A stretch of DNA of 16,197 nucleotides from Pseudomonadota bacterium (GTDB lineage: Bacteria > Desulfobacterota > Desulfarculia > Desulfarculales > JAHJDS01): positions 1 to 16,197 of the forward strand of contig JAHJDS010000373.1 in the NCBI GenBank assembly GCA_018812395.1. The letters are read 5' to 3'. Position numbers and translations under genes: made by a program. The notes beneath the pieces were generated by a model. It was not told where the DNA came from and did no database searches. It saw only the letters and a list, made by a program, of their open reading frames with translations. How positions within the stretch are numbered: position 1 is the stretch's first letter; the number at the start of each line of letters is the position of its first letter. Positions 7,727 through 13,683 of the stretch are shown here, piece by piece.

Positions 7727-8917
7727 TTAAATGACGCCCTGGTCGCGCCAGGCGGCCATCTCTTCGGCGGAATGACCCAGTTCGCCTCCGTAGACGACCT
7801 CGTTGTGCTGCCCGAAACGCGGCGGGAAGGTCATGGTGCGATTATTTTTCTCCAAGAAATCGGTGGCCAGGGGCGGCGGGGCCAGGGTGAGCTTGGTCCC
7901 GGTTCTCGGGTCAATGGCCGAGAGCAGTTTGTCCCGGACAAGCGGGTCGGCGATGACCTCGGGGATGGACTGGATGGGCGAGGCCGGGACGGTGATCCGG
8001 CGGCAGAGTTGGAGCAGCCCGGCCGTGGTCAGGCCCCGGGTGACGGCGCTGATCTTTTGGTTGAGGTCGTCCACGTCGGCGATGCGGCCGGCGTTTTTTT
8101 CGTAACGCGGATCGGCCAGGGAACTGAACTCGTCGAGTTCGGTGAAGGCCTTCCACTGCCGGTCGTTGCCCACGGCCAGGTACACGTAGCCGTCCGAGGT
8201 CGGGAAGACCGACACCGGGCAGAAGAACTCGTGGGTGTTGCCCCGCCGCGAGATATTCTTGCCGAACGAGGCGGTCAGGGTGATGGCCACGGTCAGCCAG
8301 GAGACCGTGGACTCGAACATGGACAGGTCGATCCGCCGGCCTCGGCCGGTCTGGGACCGGGCGAACAGGGCCTTCATCAGCTCGCCGTAGGCGTGGTCGG
8401 AGGTTCCCATGTCCGGCAGCGGGATGCCGACCACCTGGGGCTCGCCGTCAGGCTCGCCGGTCAGCTCCATCAGGCCGCCCCGGGCTTGGAGGATCGGGTC
8501 GTAGGCCCCCTCGTTGGACTGCGGCCCGAAACCGGTCACCCCGATCCAGATCAGATCCGGCTTGATGGCCGACAGTTTTTCGTAGGAAATCCCCAGCTTG
8601 TCGTAGTTGCGGGGCAACTGGTTGGTGGCGAACACGTCCACGTCAAGCCGGGTCAGCAGTTCCGAGAGCAGTTGCCGGCCCTGGGGCTCGGCCAGGTTCA
8701 GGGTCAGGGCCTCCTTGCCGGCGTTGATGCACAGGTAGTAGATGTTCATCCGCTCCTCGCCCAGGGCGTTGTCGCCGATGAGCCGGTTGGGATCGCCGTA
8801 GACCGGGTGTTCGAGGCGGATCACCCGGGCCCCGTCCTGGGCCAGACGGTAGGTCATGAACGGCAGCACGGTGGCTTGTTCCAGGGACAGCACGGTCAGG
8901 TCACTGAGGTCGCCCAC
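7727..8917 (-). CDS. Family III CoA-transferase (CaiB/BaiF type)
   Basis: This 396-residue protein has the family III CoA-transferase fold. The N-terminal motif is LSLEQATVLPFMTYRLAQDGA with RLEHP following, the mid-region is NYDKLGISYEKLSAIKPDLIWIGVTGFG, and the nucleophilic Asp is Asp169 in LPDMGT, the expected position. The C-terminal half holds the substrate-specific DGYVYLAVGNDRQW and RFGQHNEVVYGG elements. Such enzymes move CoA from one acid (often succinyl-CoA) to another carboxylate. In context I infer CoA transfer to an arylsuccinate to make the mutase substrate, the role assigned to the transferase in indoleacetate and toluene pathways. The start is a GTG, with AAAGGAG six bases upstream. 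It is the first gene of the leftward operon. Confidence 0.93.
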   Translation of the reverse strand: MGDLSDLTVLSLEQATVLPFMTYRLAQDGARVIRLEHPVYGDPNRLIGDNALGEERMNIYYLCINAGKEALTLNLAEPQGRQLLSELLTRLDVDVFATNQLPRNYDKLGISYEKLSAIKPDLIWIGVTGFGPQSNEGAYDPILQARGGLMELTGEPDGEPQVVGIPLPDMGTSDHAYGELMKALFARSQTGRGRRIDLSMFESTVSWLTVAITLTASFGKNISRRGNTHEFFCPVSVFPTSDGYVYLAVGNDRQWKAFTELDEFSSLADPRYEKNAGRIADVDDLNQKISAVTRGLTTAGLLQLCRRITVPASPIQSIPEVIADPLVRDKLLSAIDPRTGTKLTLAPPPLATDFLEKNNRTMTFPPRFGQHNEVVYGGELGHSAEEMAAWRDQGVI

Positions 8918-8954
8918 GACGATCTCCTTTGGCTCGTGGTGATTTACGGAACTT

Positions 8955-9012
8955 CGGCCCCTGGTCTCCCCCCTGTGCCTCGGGGCCGCAATCGGACCGG
9001 CCCCGGGGGCCG
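8955..9012 (-). promoter_or_regulatory. Alternating inverted repeats in the leader of the leftward operon
   Basis: Four copies of the heptamer CGGCCCC or its complement alternate in orientation at 8955-8961, 8982-8988, 8998-9004 and 9006-9012. In the leftward transcript they can pair in mutually exclusive ways: an 8-bp stem of 8981-8988 with 8998-9005 (9-base loop), or 8955-8961 with 8982-8988 (20-base loop). This lies in the roughly 140-base leader before the CoA-transferase and has the layout of an attenuator or RNA switch. The repeats are seen; their function is inferred. Confidence 0.4.
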
Positions 9013-9019
9013 AAAGCTC

Positions 9020-9047
9020 TTGACAGGCAGTCTGATGGTGCCATAAT
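9020..9047 (+). promoter_or_regulatory. Promoter for the molybdenum-enzyme operon
   Basis: A perfect -35 box TTGACA (9020-9025) is followed after 16 bases by CATAAT (9042-9047), five of six matches to the -10 consensus. Transcription would begin near 9054, leaving an approximately 83-base leader before the FAD-subunit ATG. It faces the leftward promoter across a palindrome. Confidence 0.7.
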
Positions 9048-9067
9048 GTGGCGGTTAAATCGCTACA
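9047..9067. promoter_or_regulatory. Near-palindromic operator between the two facing promoters
   Basis: The arms TGTGGCG (9047-9053) and CGCTACA (9061-9067) are complementary at six of seven positions around a seven-base AT-rich centre, giving 16 symmetric positions of 21. The site spans the start points of both promoters, so one dimeric repressor bound here could block both operons. A GntR-type regulator is a reasonable guess because one accompanies the indoleacetate genes described in Azoarcus, but no regulator gene is in this window. Confidence 0.55.
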
Positions 9068-9095
9068 TAATAGCTTCGGCGGGGGACGGTGTCAA
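9067..9095 (-). promoter_or_regulatory. Promoter for the CoA-transferase/transporter/mutase operon
   Basis: Read on the minus strand, a perfect TTGACA (9095 to 9090) precedes TATTAT (9072 to 9067) by 17 bases, a near-consensus sigma70 promoter. Transcription would start near 9060 and run leftward through the opposing promoter, giving a leader of about 140 bases before the GTG at 8917. Confidence 0.7.
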
Positions 9096-9136
9096 GCGCC
9101 GGAACGGCCGCCCCCCCCGCGGCCGTTGGAGTCACC

Positions 9137-10132
9137 ATGCGCCTGCCGGAGTTCGATTATATCGCCCCCGGTGATTTGGGGGAAGCCCTTAAACTGAAAA
9201 ATGAAAAAGGGGCCGCCGCCTGGCTGGCCGGGGGGACCGATCTGCTGGTCAACCTCAAACAGGGCGTCAAGAATCCCGATCTGGTCATCTCCCTCAAGGA
9301 CCTGGCTGAACTCGAGGGGATCACCGAGGACCCGGGCGGGCTGACCATCGGGTCCATGACCAGCCTGATCGAGGTCATGCAGCATCCGGCCGTGCTCGAT
9401 CACTTCCCGGCCCTGGCCGAGGCGCTCCGGTCCGTGGGCGCGGTGACCCTGCAGCACTACGCCGGGACCATCGGCGGCAATTTGCTGCTCAACACCCGGT
9501 GCCGGTATTTCAACCAGAGCCGCTTCTGGCGGGACGGCTTCGAGCGGTGCCTCAAGATGGGCGGCCAGAAGTGCCTGGTGGTCGAGGATTCCAAGGAGTG
9601 CTCCAGCGTCTGTCAGTCGGACGGGGCGGTGATGCTGGCCGCCTACTCGGCCATGGCGATCCTCAAGAGCGCCGGCGGCCAGCGCCGGGTACCGGTGCCG
9701 GACCTGTTCAGCGGCAAGGGCGAAGCGCCGTTCACCCTGACCGACGACGAGTTGTTGACCGGCGTCAAACTCTTCTTTCCGGCCGAGGGGACCGGGGCCC
9801 ACTACGAGAAGATCGCCTGGCGTAGCGCCATGGACTTTCCGCTCATCTCGGCCGGGGCGCTGGTCTCGGTCTCCAAGGGCAAGATCGACCGGGCCCGGAT
9901 CATCGTCGGCGCCGCGGCGGCCCAACCCATATGGGCGGCCGAGGCCGAACGGATGCTGGTCCGCACCGCGGCCGAGCCCGAGGTCCTGGGGCGGGCGGCC
10001 GAGTCGGCCATGGTCCAGTGCGGCGGGAGCATCGTCAACAACCTCGGCGCCAGCGACGAGTACCGGCGGGACATGGTCGGCGTGGCCGTCCGCCGGGCGG
10101 TCCGGGCGGCGTTCGCCGCCGCCGGGGCCTGA
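9137..10132 (+). CDS. FAD-binding subunit of a 4-hydroxybenzoyl-CoA reductase-type molybdenum enzyme (HcrB-like, extra [4Fe-4S])
   Basis: The 331-residue product belongs to the CoxM/HcrB FAD-subunit family. AGGTDLLVNL (31-40) and TIGGNLLL (111-118) are the two FAD-pyrophosphate motifs. Between them and the C-terminal domain lies an insertion with cysteines at 122, 138, 146 and 155, spaced C-x15-C-x7-C-x8-C. This matches, in spacing and even numbering, the ligands I recall for the extra [4Fe-4S] cluster of Thauera HcrB. Ordinary xanthine-dehydrogenase-like FAD subunits lack it. The numbering agreement supports the ATG at 9137, which has GGAG five bases upstream; a GTG at 9089 in the same frame overlaps the opposing promoter and lacks a well-spaced ribosome site. 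The subunit passes electrons between the iron-sulfur/Mo centres and an external carrier, probably ferredoxin. It is the first gene of the rightward operon. Confidence 0.92.
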   Translation: MRLPEFDYIAPGDLGEALKLKNEKGAAAWLAGGTDLLVNLKQGVKNPDLVISLKDLAELEGITEDPGGLTIGSMTSLIEVMQHPAVLDHFPALAEALRSVGAVTLQHYAGTIGGNLLLNTRCRYFNQSRFWRDGFERCLKMGGQKCLVVEDSKECSSVCQSDGAVMLAAYSAMAILKSAGGQRRVPVPDLFSGKGEAPFTLTDDELLTGVKLFFPAEGTGAHYEKIAWRSAMDFPLISAGALVSVSKGKIDRARIIVGAAAAQPIWAAEAERMLVRTAAEPEVLGRAAESAMVQCGGSIVNNLGASDEYRRDMVGVAVRRAVRAAFAAAGA

Positions 10133-10135
10133 GCC

Positions 10136-10618
10136 GTGGCCCTTCGCCTCTTCCGGAAATGGGCCGACCAGCGGCTGCGCCGCCGCTGCGAGACCCTGAT
10201 CGAGCTGAGCACGGCCTACGTTTTTCTGCGGGTCCTCAACGACCTGGCCGAGCACGACGAGCGCCCGGACGACCGCCGGGATTGGGCCGTGGCCCTGACC
10301 CACCACCTGCTGGGCACTCGGCCCACCGCCGAGGAGACGAGGCGGTTCTTCGACCGACACGCATCAGAGTTGTCCGTATCGGCCGCCACGGTCCGCGAAC
10401 GCGACGGGCAGGTGCGGGCCTACGCCGGAATGATCCTCCGCGTCCGGGGCGTGCTCACCGGACCCCCCGAAGGTCAGACCCTGATCGACCGGGCGGACGA
10501 GATCGACCTCAAGGGCCGCCTGCCGTCCGGCAAGCGGATGCAGGCCATCATCTCCAACAAGAATTTCCGGTGGTTGGCCCAGGAGATCGAAAAGGAAAAG
10601 GCGAGAGGCGAGGCGTGA
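10136..10618 (+). CDS. Uncharacterised 160-residue protein within the molybdenum-enzyme operon
   Basis: I do not recognise this protein. It starts at a GTG three bases after the FAD-subunit stop and its stop overlaps the next gene's GTG (GTGA), so it is locked into the operon between two enzyme subunits. The sequence is soluble, Arg-rich and mostly predicted helical, without cysteine clusters, membrane segments or a signal peptide; its single Cys is at residue 18. A basic N-terminus (FRKWADQRLRRR) is followed by a hydrophobic helix (TLIELSTAYVFLRVLNDLAE), and the C-terminus is charged (EIEKEKARGEA). Possible roles are a maturation or assembly factor for the Mo enzyme or a small extra subunit; both are guesses from position. 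The ribosome site is weak, suggesting coupling to upstream translation. Confidence 0.75.
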   Translation: MALRLFRKWADQRLRRRCETLIELSTAYVFLRVLNDLAEHDERPDDRRDWAVALTHHLLGTRPTAEETRRFFDRHASELSVSAATVRERDGQVRAYAGMILRVRGVLTGPPEGQTLIDRADEIDLKGRLPSGKRMQAIISNKNFRWLAQEIEKEKARGEA

Positions 10619-11082
10619 CCAAACAAGTCCTGACCCTGAGAGTCAACGGCGAGGAGCACTCCCTGGCCGTGTCGCCCAACGAAACCCTGCTCGAGGTGCT
10701 CCGGGAGGACCTGGAACTGACCGGCGTCAAGGAGGGCTGCGGCGAAGGGGCCTGCGGGACCTGCACCGTCCTGATGGACGGCGTCCCCCGGCGGGCCTGT
10801 CTGACGTTGGCCCTCGAGGCGGCCGGGCAAGAAGTGATCACCGTCGAGGGCCTGGCCCGGGCCGGAGAACTGACCCCGCTGCAGCGCTCCTTTGTCGACG
10901 GCCACGCCATTCAGTGCGGCTTCTGCACCCCGGGGATGCTCATCGCCGGGACACACCTGCTGCAAAATAACCCGAGGCCGACCGAGACGGAGGTACGAAA
11001 AGCATTGGCCGGGCACGTCTGCCGGTGCACCGGCTACGCCAAGATCGTCAAGGCCACCCTGGCCGCCGCGGAGGAAAGCTGA
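10615..11082 (+). CDS. [2Fe-2S] subunit of the molybdenum enzyme (HcrC/CoxS-like)
   Basis: This is a 155-residue two-domain iron-sulfur protein. The N-terminal plant-ferredoxin-like domain has cysteines 42, 47, 50 and 62 (C-x4-C-x2-C-x11-C) binding one [2Fe-2S] cluster. The C-terminal helical domain has Cys101, 104, 136 and 138 (CGFC and CRC) binding the second, next to the molybdopterin. QCGFCTPGM and HVCRCTGY are invariant family motifs. The start is a GTG overlapping the preceding stop by four bases. The open frame continues upstream to 9931, but that part is a shadow of the FAD-subunit and 160-residue genes. Electrons pass through it between the Mo site and the FAD subunit. Its stop shares one base with the next ATG (TGATG). 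Confidence 0.95.
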   Translation: MTKQVLTLRVNGEEHSLAVSPNETLLEVLREDLELTGVKEGCGEGACGTCTVLMDGVPRRACLTLALEAAGQEVITVEGLARAGELTPLQRSFVDGHAIQCGFCTPGMLIAGTHLLQNNPRPTETEVRKALAGHVCRCTGYAKIVKATLAAAEES

Positions 11083-13361
11083 TGGCCACCGACAGCCTCA
11101 TCGGCCGGAGCGTCCCCCGGATCGACACCCCGCTCAAGGCCACCGGCGACGCGGTCTTCACCGCGGACATCAAACTGCCACGGATGCTGCACGCCGGCGT
11201 GCTCCGGAGCCCCCACGCCCACGCCCGGATCCTGAACATCGACACCTCCCGGGCGGAGAAGGTCCCCGGCGTCAAGGCGGTCATCACCCATAAGGACACC
11301 AAGGGCGTCAAGTGGGGCGTGTTCCGCTACACCCGCGACCAGCTCATGCTGCCCATCGACCGGGTCAGGTACGTCGGCGAGGAAGTGGCCGCCGTGGCCG
11401 CGACCGACCTCGACGCGGCCCTTCACGCCGCCGGGCTGATAGACGTGGATTACGAGGTCCTGCCGGCCGTGTTCGATCCGCCCTCGGCCCTGGCCGAAGG
11501 CGCGCCGCTGATCCACGACGACTTCCCGGGCAACCTCAACGTCCACGTCCATATCGACGTCGGTGACGTCGAGGCCGGCTTCAAGGAGTCGTATCTCGTC
11601 CGCGAGGACACCTTCACCTCCGAGGAAGAGTCATACTTCATGACCGAGCCCTACGCCGTGGTCGCCTCGTATGACGCCCACGGCAACCTCGAGGTCTGGA
11701 TGCCCAACGCCGCGCCTCATCAAAAGGCCAAGGCCCTGTCCAACGCCCTCGACATACCGCTCAACAAGGTGGCGGTCCGCAAGTGCTACATCGGGGGGGC
11801 ATTCGGCGGGCGGTCCGACGTCTTCCCGGGCGAGTACATCGCCGCGCTGTTGTCGGTCAAGACCGGCCGGCCGGTGAAGCTGGTCTACACCCGCGAGGAA
11901 AACACCATCGCCACCCGCCAGGGCCACTCGATGATCTTCACCGTCAAGACCGGCGTGGATCGGGACGGAAAAGTCATCGCCCGGGACATGACCTGCTACA
12001 TGGACGGCGGGGCCTATTCCTCCACGGCCGGCATCGCCACCTCGGTCCCCTGCCAGTGCCTGGAGCAGACCTACCGCATGCCCAACATGCGCTACAACGG
12101 CTTTCGGGTTTATACCAACAAGCCGGTCCGGGGCATGATCCGGGTCCACGGCCGGGCCTTTGCCGGTGGCGTGGACCTGCAGCTCGACATGATGGCCGAG
12201 GAACTGGGCATCGACCCGGTCGAGATGCGGCGACGCAACGCCAGGCAGACCGGCGAGGTGACGCCGACCGGCAGCAAGGTCCAGTCCTGCGGCCTGATCG
12301 AGACGATTGACCAGGCGGCCGAAGCCGCCGGCTGGCGCGAAAAATACGGTAAGCTGCCCAAGTGGCGGGGCATCGGCATCGGCAACAACTCGGTCCAGAC
12401 CGGTTTTCCACTCGGCATCCGCGGCGGCTCCCAGGCGTTCGTGAAATTCAACGAAGACGGCGGGGCGACCGTCATCAGTGGCGTCGTGGACAATGGCCAG
12501 GGCAACGACAACATGCTGGTCCAGATCGCGGCCGAGGTCTTCGGACTACCCATGGACGAGGTCCAGCTCATCAGCGCCGACACCGAGGTCACCGCCAACG
12601 ACCCCGGGGCCTACTCGATGCAGGCCACCTTCACCGGCGGCAACGCCGTCAGGCTGGCGGCCGAGGACGCCCGGGACCAGATCTTCGAGATCGCCGCCGA
12701 GGCCCTCGAGGCCAACCAGGCCGACCTGAGGCTAAAGGACCGGATGGTCTACGTCGAGGGCGCGCCGGACAAGGGCCTGCCCCTGGCCAAGGTCATCCGC
12801 ATGGGGCTCATCCAGAACCGGCCGGTGATGGGCAAGGGCGCCTTCGCCCCACGGGTGGATCACCGCCGGGAGTGGGTCAAGAACCCGAAGGGGCAACTCA
12901 GCGAGACGTTCAGCTTTGGCACGACCATCGTCGAGGTCGAGGTCGATCCCGAGACCGGCCGGGTCACGGTCCTGAACGCGGTCTGTTCCCAGGACTGCGG
13001 CCACGCCATCAACCCGGCCGTGGTCGAGGGCCAGTTCGAGGGCGGCTTCGCCATGGGCGGGCAGGGCGGCATGCTGACCGAGGCCCACCGCTGGGCCGGC
13101 GGCCACTGCCTCAACCCGACCATGGCCGACTACAAGCTGCCGCTGAGTGTGGACATGCCGCCCATCACCCCGATCATCGTCGAGAGCGAGGACCCGACCG
13201 GTCCCTTCGGGGCCAAGGAGGCGGGGATGAGCGTGGCCATGAGCGCCGCCCAGGCCTACGCCGGCGCCATCCGCAACGCCACCGGGATCACGTTTACCGA
13301 CTTCCCGATCACCCCCGAAAAGATCGTCAAGGGGTTGAAGGAGCACGGGCTGGTGGACTGA
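11082..13361 (+). CDS. Molybdopterin-binding catalytic subunit of the molybdenum enzyme (HcrA/xanthine dehydrogenase family)
   Basis: The 759-residue product is the large subunit of a xanthine-oxidase-family enzyme. Landmarks are GRSVPRIDTPLKATGDAVF (8-26), GGAFGGRSD (238-246), GQGNDNMLVQIAAE (472-485), DTEVTANDPGAYS (500-512) and INPAVVEGQFEGG (643-655). The catalytic Glu is Glu713 in GAKEAG, placed like the active-site Glu of this family. It binds the Mo-pterin cofactor and hydroxylates, or in HCR reductively dehydroxylates, aromatic or heterocyclic substrates. The loop that normally reads RGxGxPQ near the Mo site is RVHGRAFAGG here (354-363), so the substrate may differ from known enzymes. 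An in-frame ATG at 11025 exists, but 11082 matches the family N-terminus, has GAGGA six bases upstream and is coupled to the previous stop. I infer hydroxylation at indole C2 from context; 4-hydroxybenzoyl-CoA reduction is the main alternative. Confidence 0.93.
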   Translation: MATDSLIGRSVPRIDTPLKATGDAVFTADIKLPRMLHAGVLRSPHAHARILNIDTSRAEKVPGVKAVITHKDTKGVKWGVFRYTRDQLMLPIDRVRYVGEEVAAVAATDLDAALHAAGLIDVDYEVLPAVFDPPSALAEGAPLIHDDFPGNLNVHVHIDVGDVEAGFKESYLVREDTFTSEEESYFMTEPYAVVASYDAHGNLEVWMPNAAPHQKAKALSNALDIPLNKVAVRKCYIGGAFGGRSDVFPGEYIAALLSVKTGRPVKLVYTREENTIATRQGHSMIFTVKTGVDRDGKVIARDMTCYMDGGAYSSTAGIATSVPCQCLEQTYRMPNMRYNGFRVYTNKPVRGMIRVHGRAFAGGVDLQLDMMAEELGIDPVEMRRRNARQTGEVTPTGSKVQSCGLIETIDQAAEAAGWREKYGKLPKWRGIGIGNNSVQTGFPLGIRGGSQAFVKFNEDGGATVISGVVDNGQGNDNMLVQIAAEVFGLPMDEVQLISADTEVTANDPGAYSMQATFTGGNAVRLAAEDARDQIFEIAAEALEANQADLRLKDRMVYVEGAPDKGLPLAKVIRMGLIQNRPVMGKGAFAPRVDHRREWVKNPKGQLSETFSFGTTIVEVEVDPETGRVTVLNAVCSQDCGHAINPAVVEGQFEGGFAMGGQGGMLTEAHRWAGGHCLNPTMADYKLPLSVDMPPITPIIVESEDPTGPFGAKEAGMSVAMSAAQAYAGAIRNATGITFTDFPITPEKIVKGLKEHGLVD

Positions 13362-13390
13362 CAAACGAAAGTTAATTTGTCACGTTGCAC

Positions 13391-13425
13391 GCCCCGGCGG
13401 TCGAATCAGATCGCCGGGGCTTTTT
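13391..13425 (+). terminator. Intrinsic terminator of the molybdenum-enzyme operon
   Basis: The stem GCCCCGGCGGTC (13391-13402) pairs with GATCGCCGGGGC (13409-13420) over 12 bp with one G-U, around a six-base loop, followed by TTTTT and a further T-rich run. It lies 29 bases after the large-subunit stop. This is a textbook rho-independent terminator. Confidence 0.92.
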
Positions 13426-13501
13426 GTTTTGATTTGTTAAAGGAAGAAGATCGTCTATCGATCTGGGGCCTTCTGCCAGCCCCCAGACCCCCGAGGCCCA
13501 A

Positions 13502-13565
13502 AGGGGCCTCCATGGCGAGGCCCCTCTGGACTCCCCCGCCACTCAGGGGACGCCGTACCCCTGAG
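13502..13565. repeat. GC-rich tandem hairpins in intergenic region
   Basis: Two perfect inverted repeats lie side by side between the convergent genes. AGGGGCCTC (13502-13510) pairs with GAGGCCCCT (13517-13525). CTCAGGGG (13542-13549) pairs with CCCCTGAG (13558-13565). No coding potential is convincing between 13426 and 13683. The style resembles dispersed hairpin elements common downstream of genes in Desulfovibrio-like genomes, but no second copy is present here. Confidence 0.45.
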
Positions 13566-13639
13566 AACCCCTTGAACACCAGCGATTGTACCGTGACCGT
13601 CATCATCGCAATGATCCTGCGATGCAGACCTAATTACCT

Positions 13640-13671
13640 GCGCGGCGCGATAATGAGGAATGGCGCCGCGC
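13640..13671 (-). terminator. Hairpin just downstream of the pentapeptide-repeat gene
   Basis: The perfect 9-bp arms GCGCGGCGC (13640-13648) and GCGCCGCGC (13663-13671) surround a 14-base AT-rich loop, beginning 12 bases beyond the gene's stop on the minus strand. No U-run follows, so it may be a weak terminator or a 3-prime stabilising structure. Confidence 0.5.
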
Positions 13672-13683
13672 GGGAAGTCCGGC

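Noticed and set aside
7646..9046. Plus-strand open frame of 466 codons
   Set aside because: It is the complement of the CoA-transferase gene, with low-complexity composition and no family signature.
9089..9136. Upstream GTG start for the FAD subunit
   Set aside because: It would add 16 Ala/Pro-rich residues and overlaps the opposing -35 box. The ATG at 9137 has a good ribosome site and places the four cluster cysteines at the HcrB numbering.
9092..10360. Minus-strand open frame of 422 codons
   Set aside because: It is antisense to the FAD subunit and has the composition of a reverse-strand shadow.
12141..12170. Compensating frameshifts explaining the odd Mo-site loop
   Set aside because: Reading the stretch in the other two frames does not restore an RGxGxPQ-like motif, so a real sequence difference is more likely, though reads were not available.
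12362..13375. Plus-strand open frame of 337 codons overlapping the Mo subunit
   Set aside because: It is out of frame with the verified large subunit and is an Arg/Gly/Pro-rich artefact of high GC at third positions.
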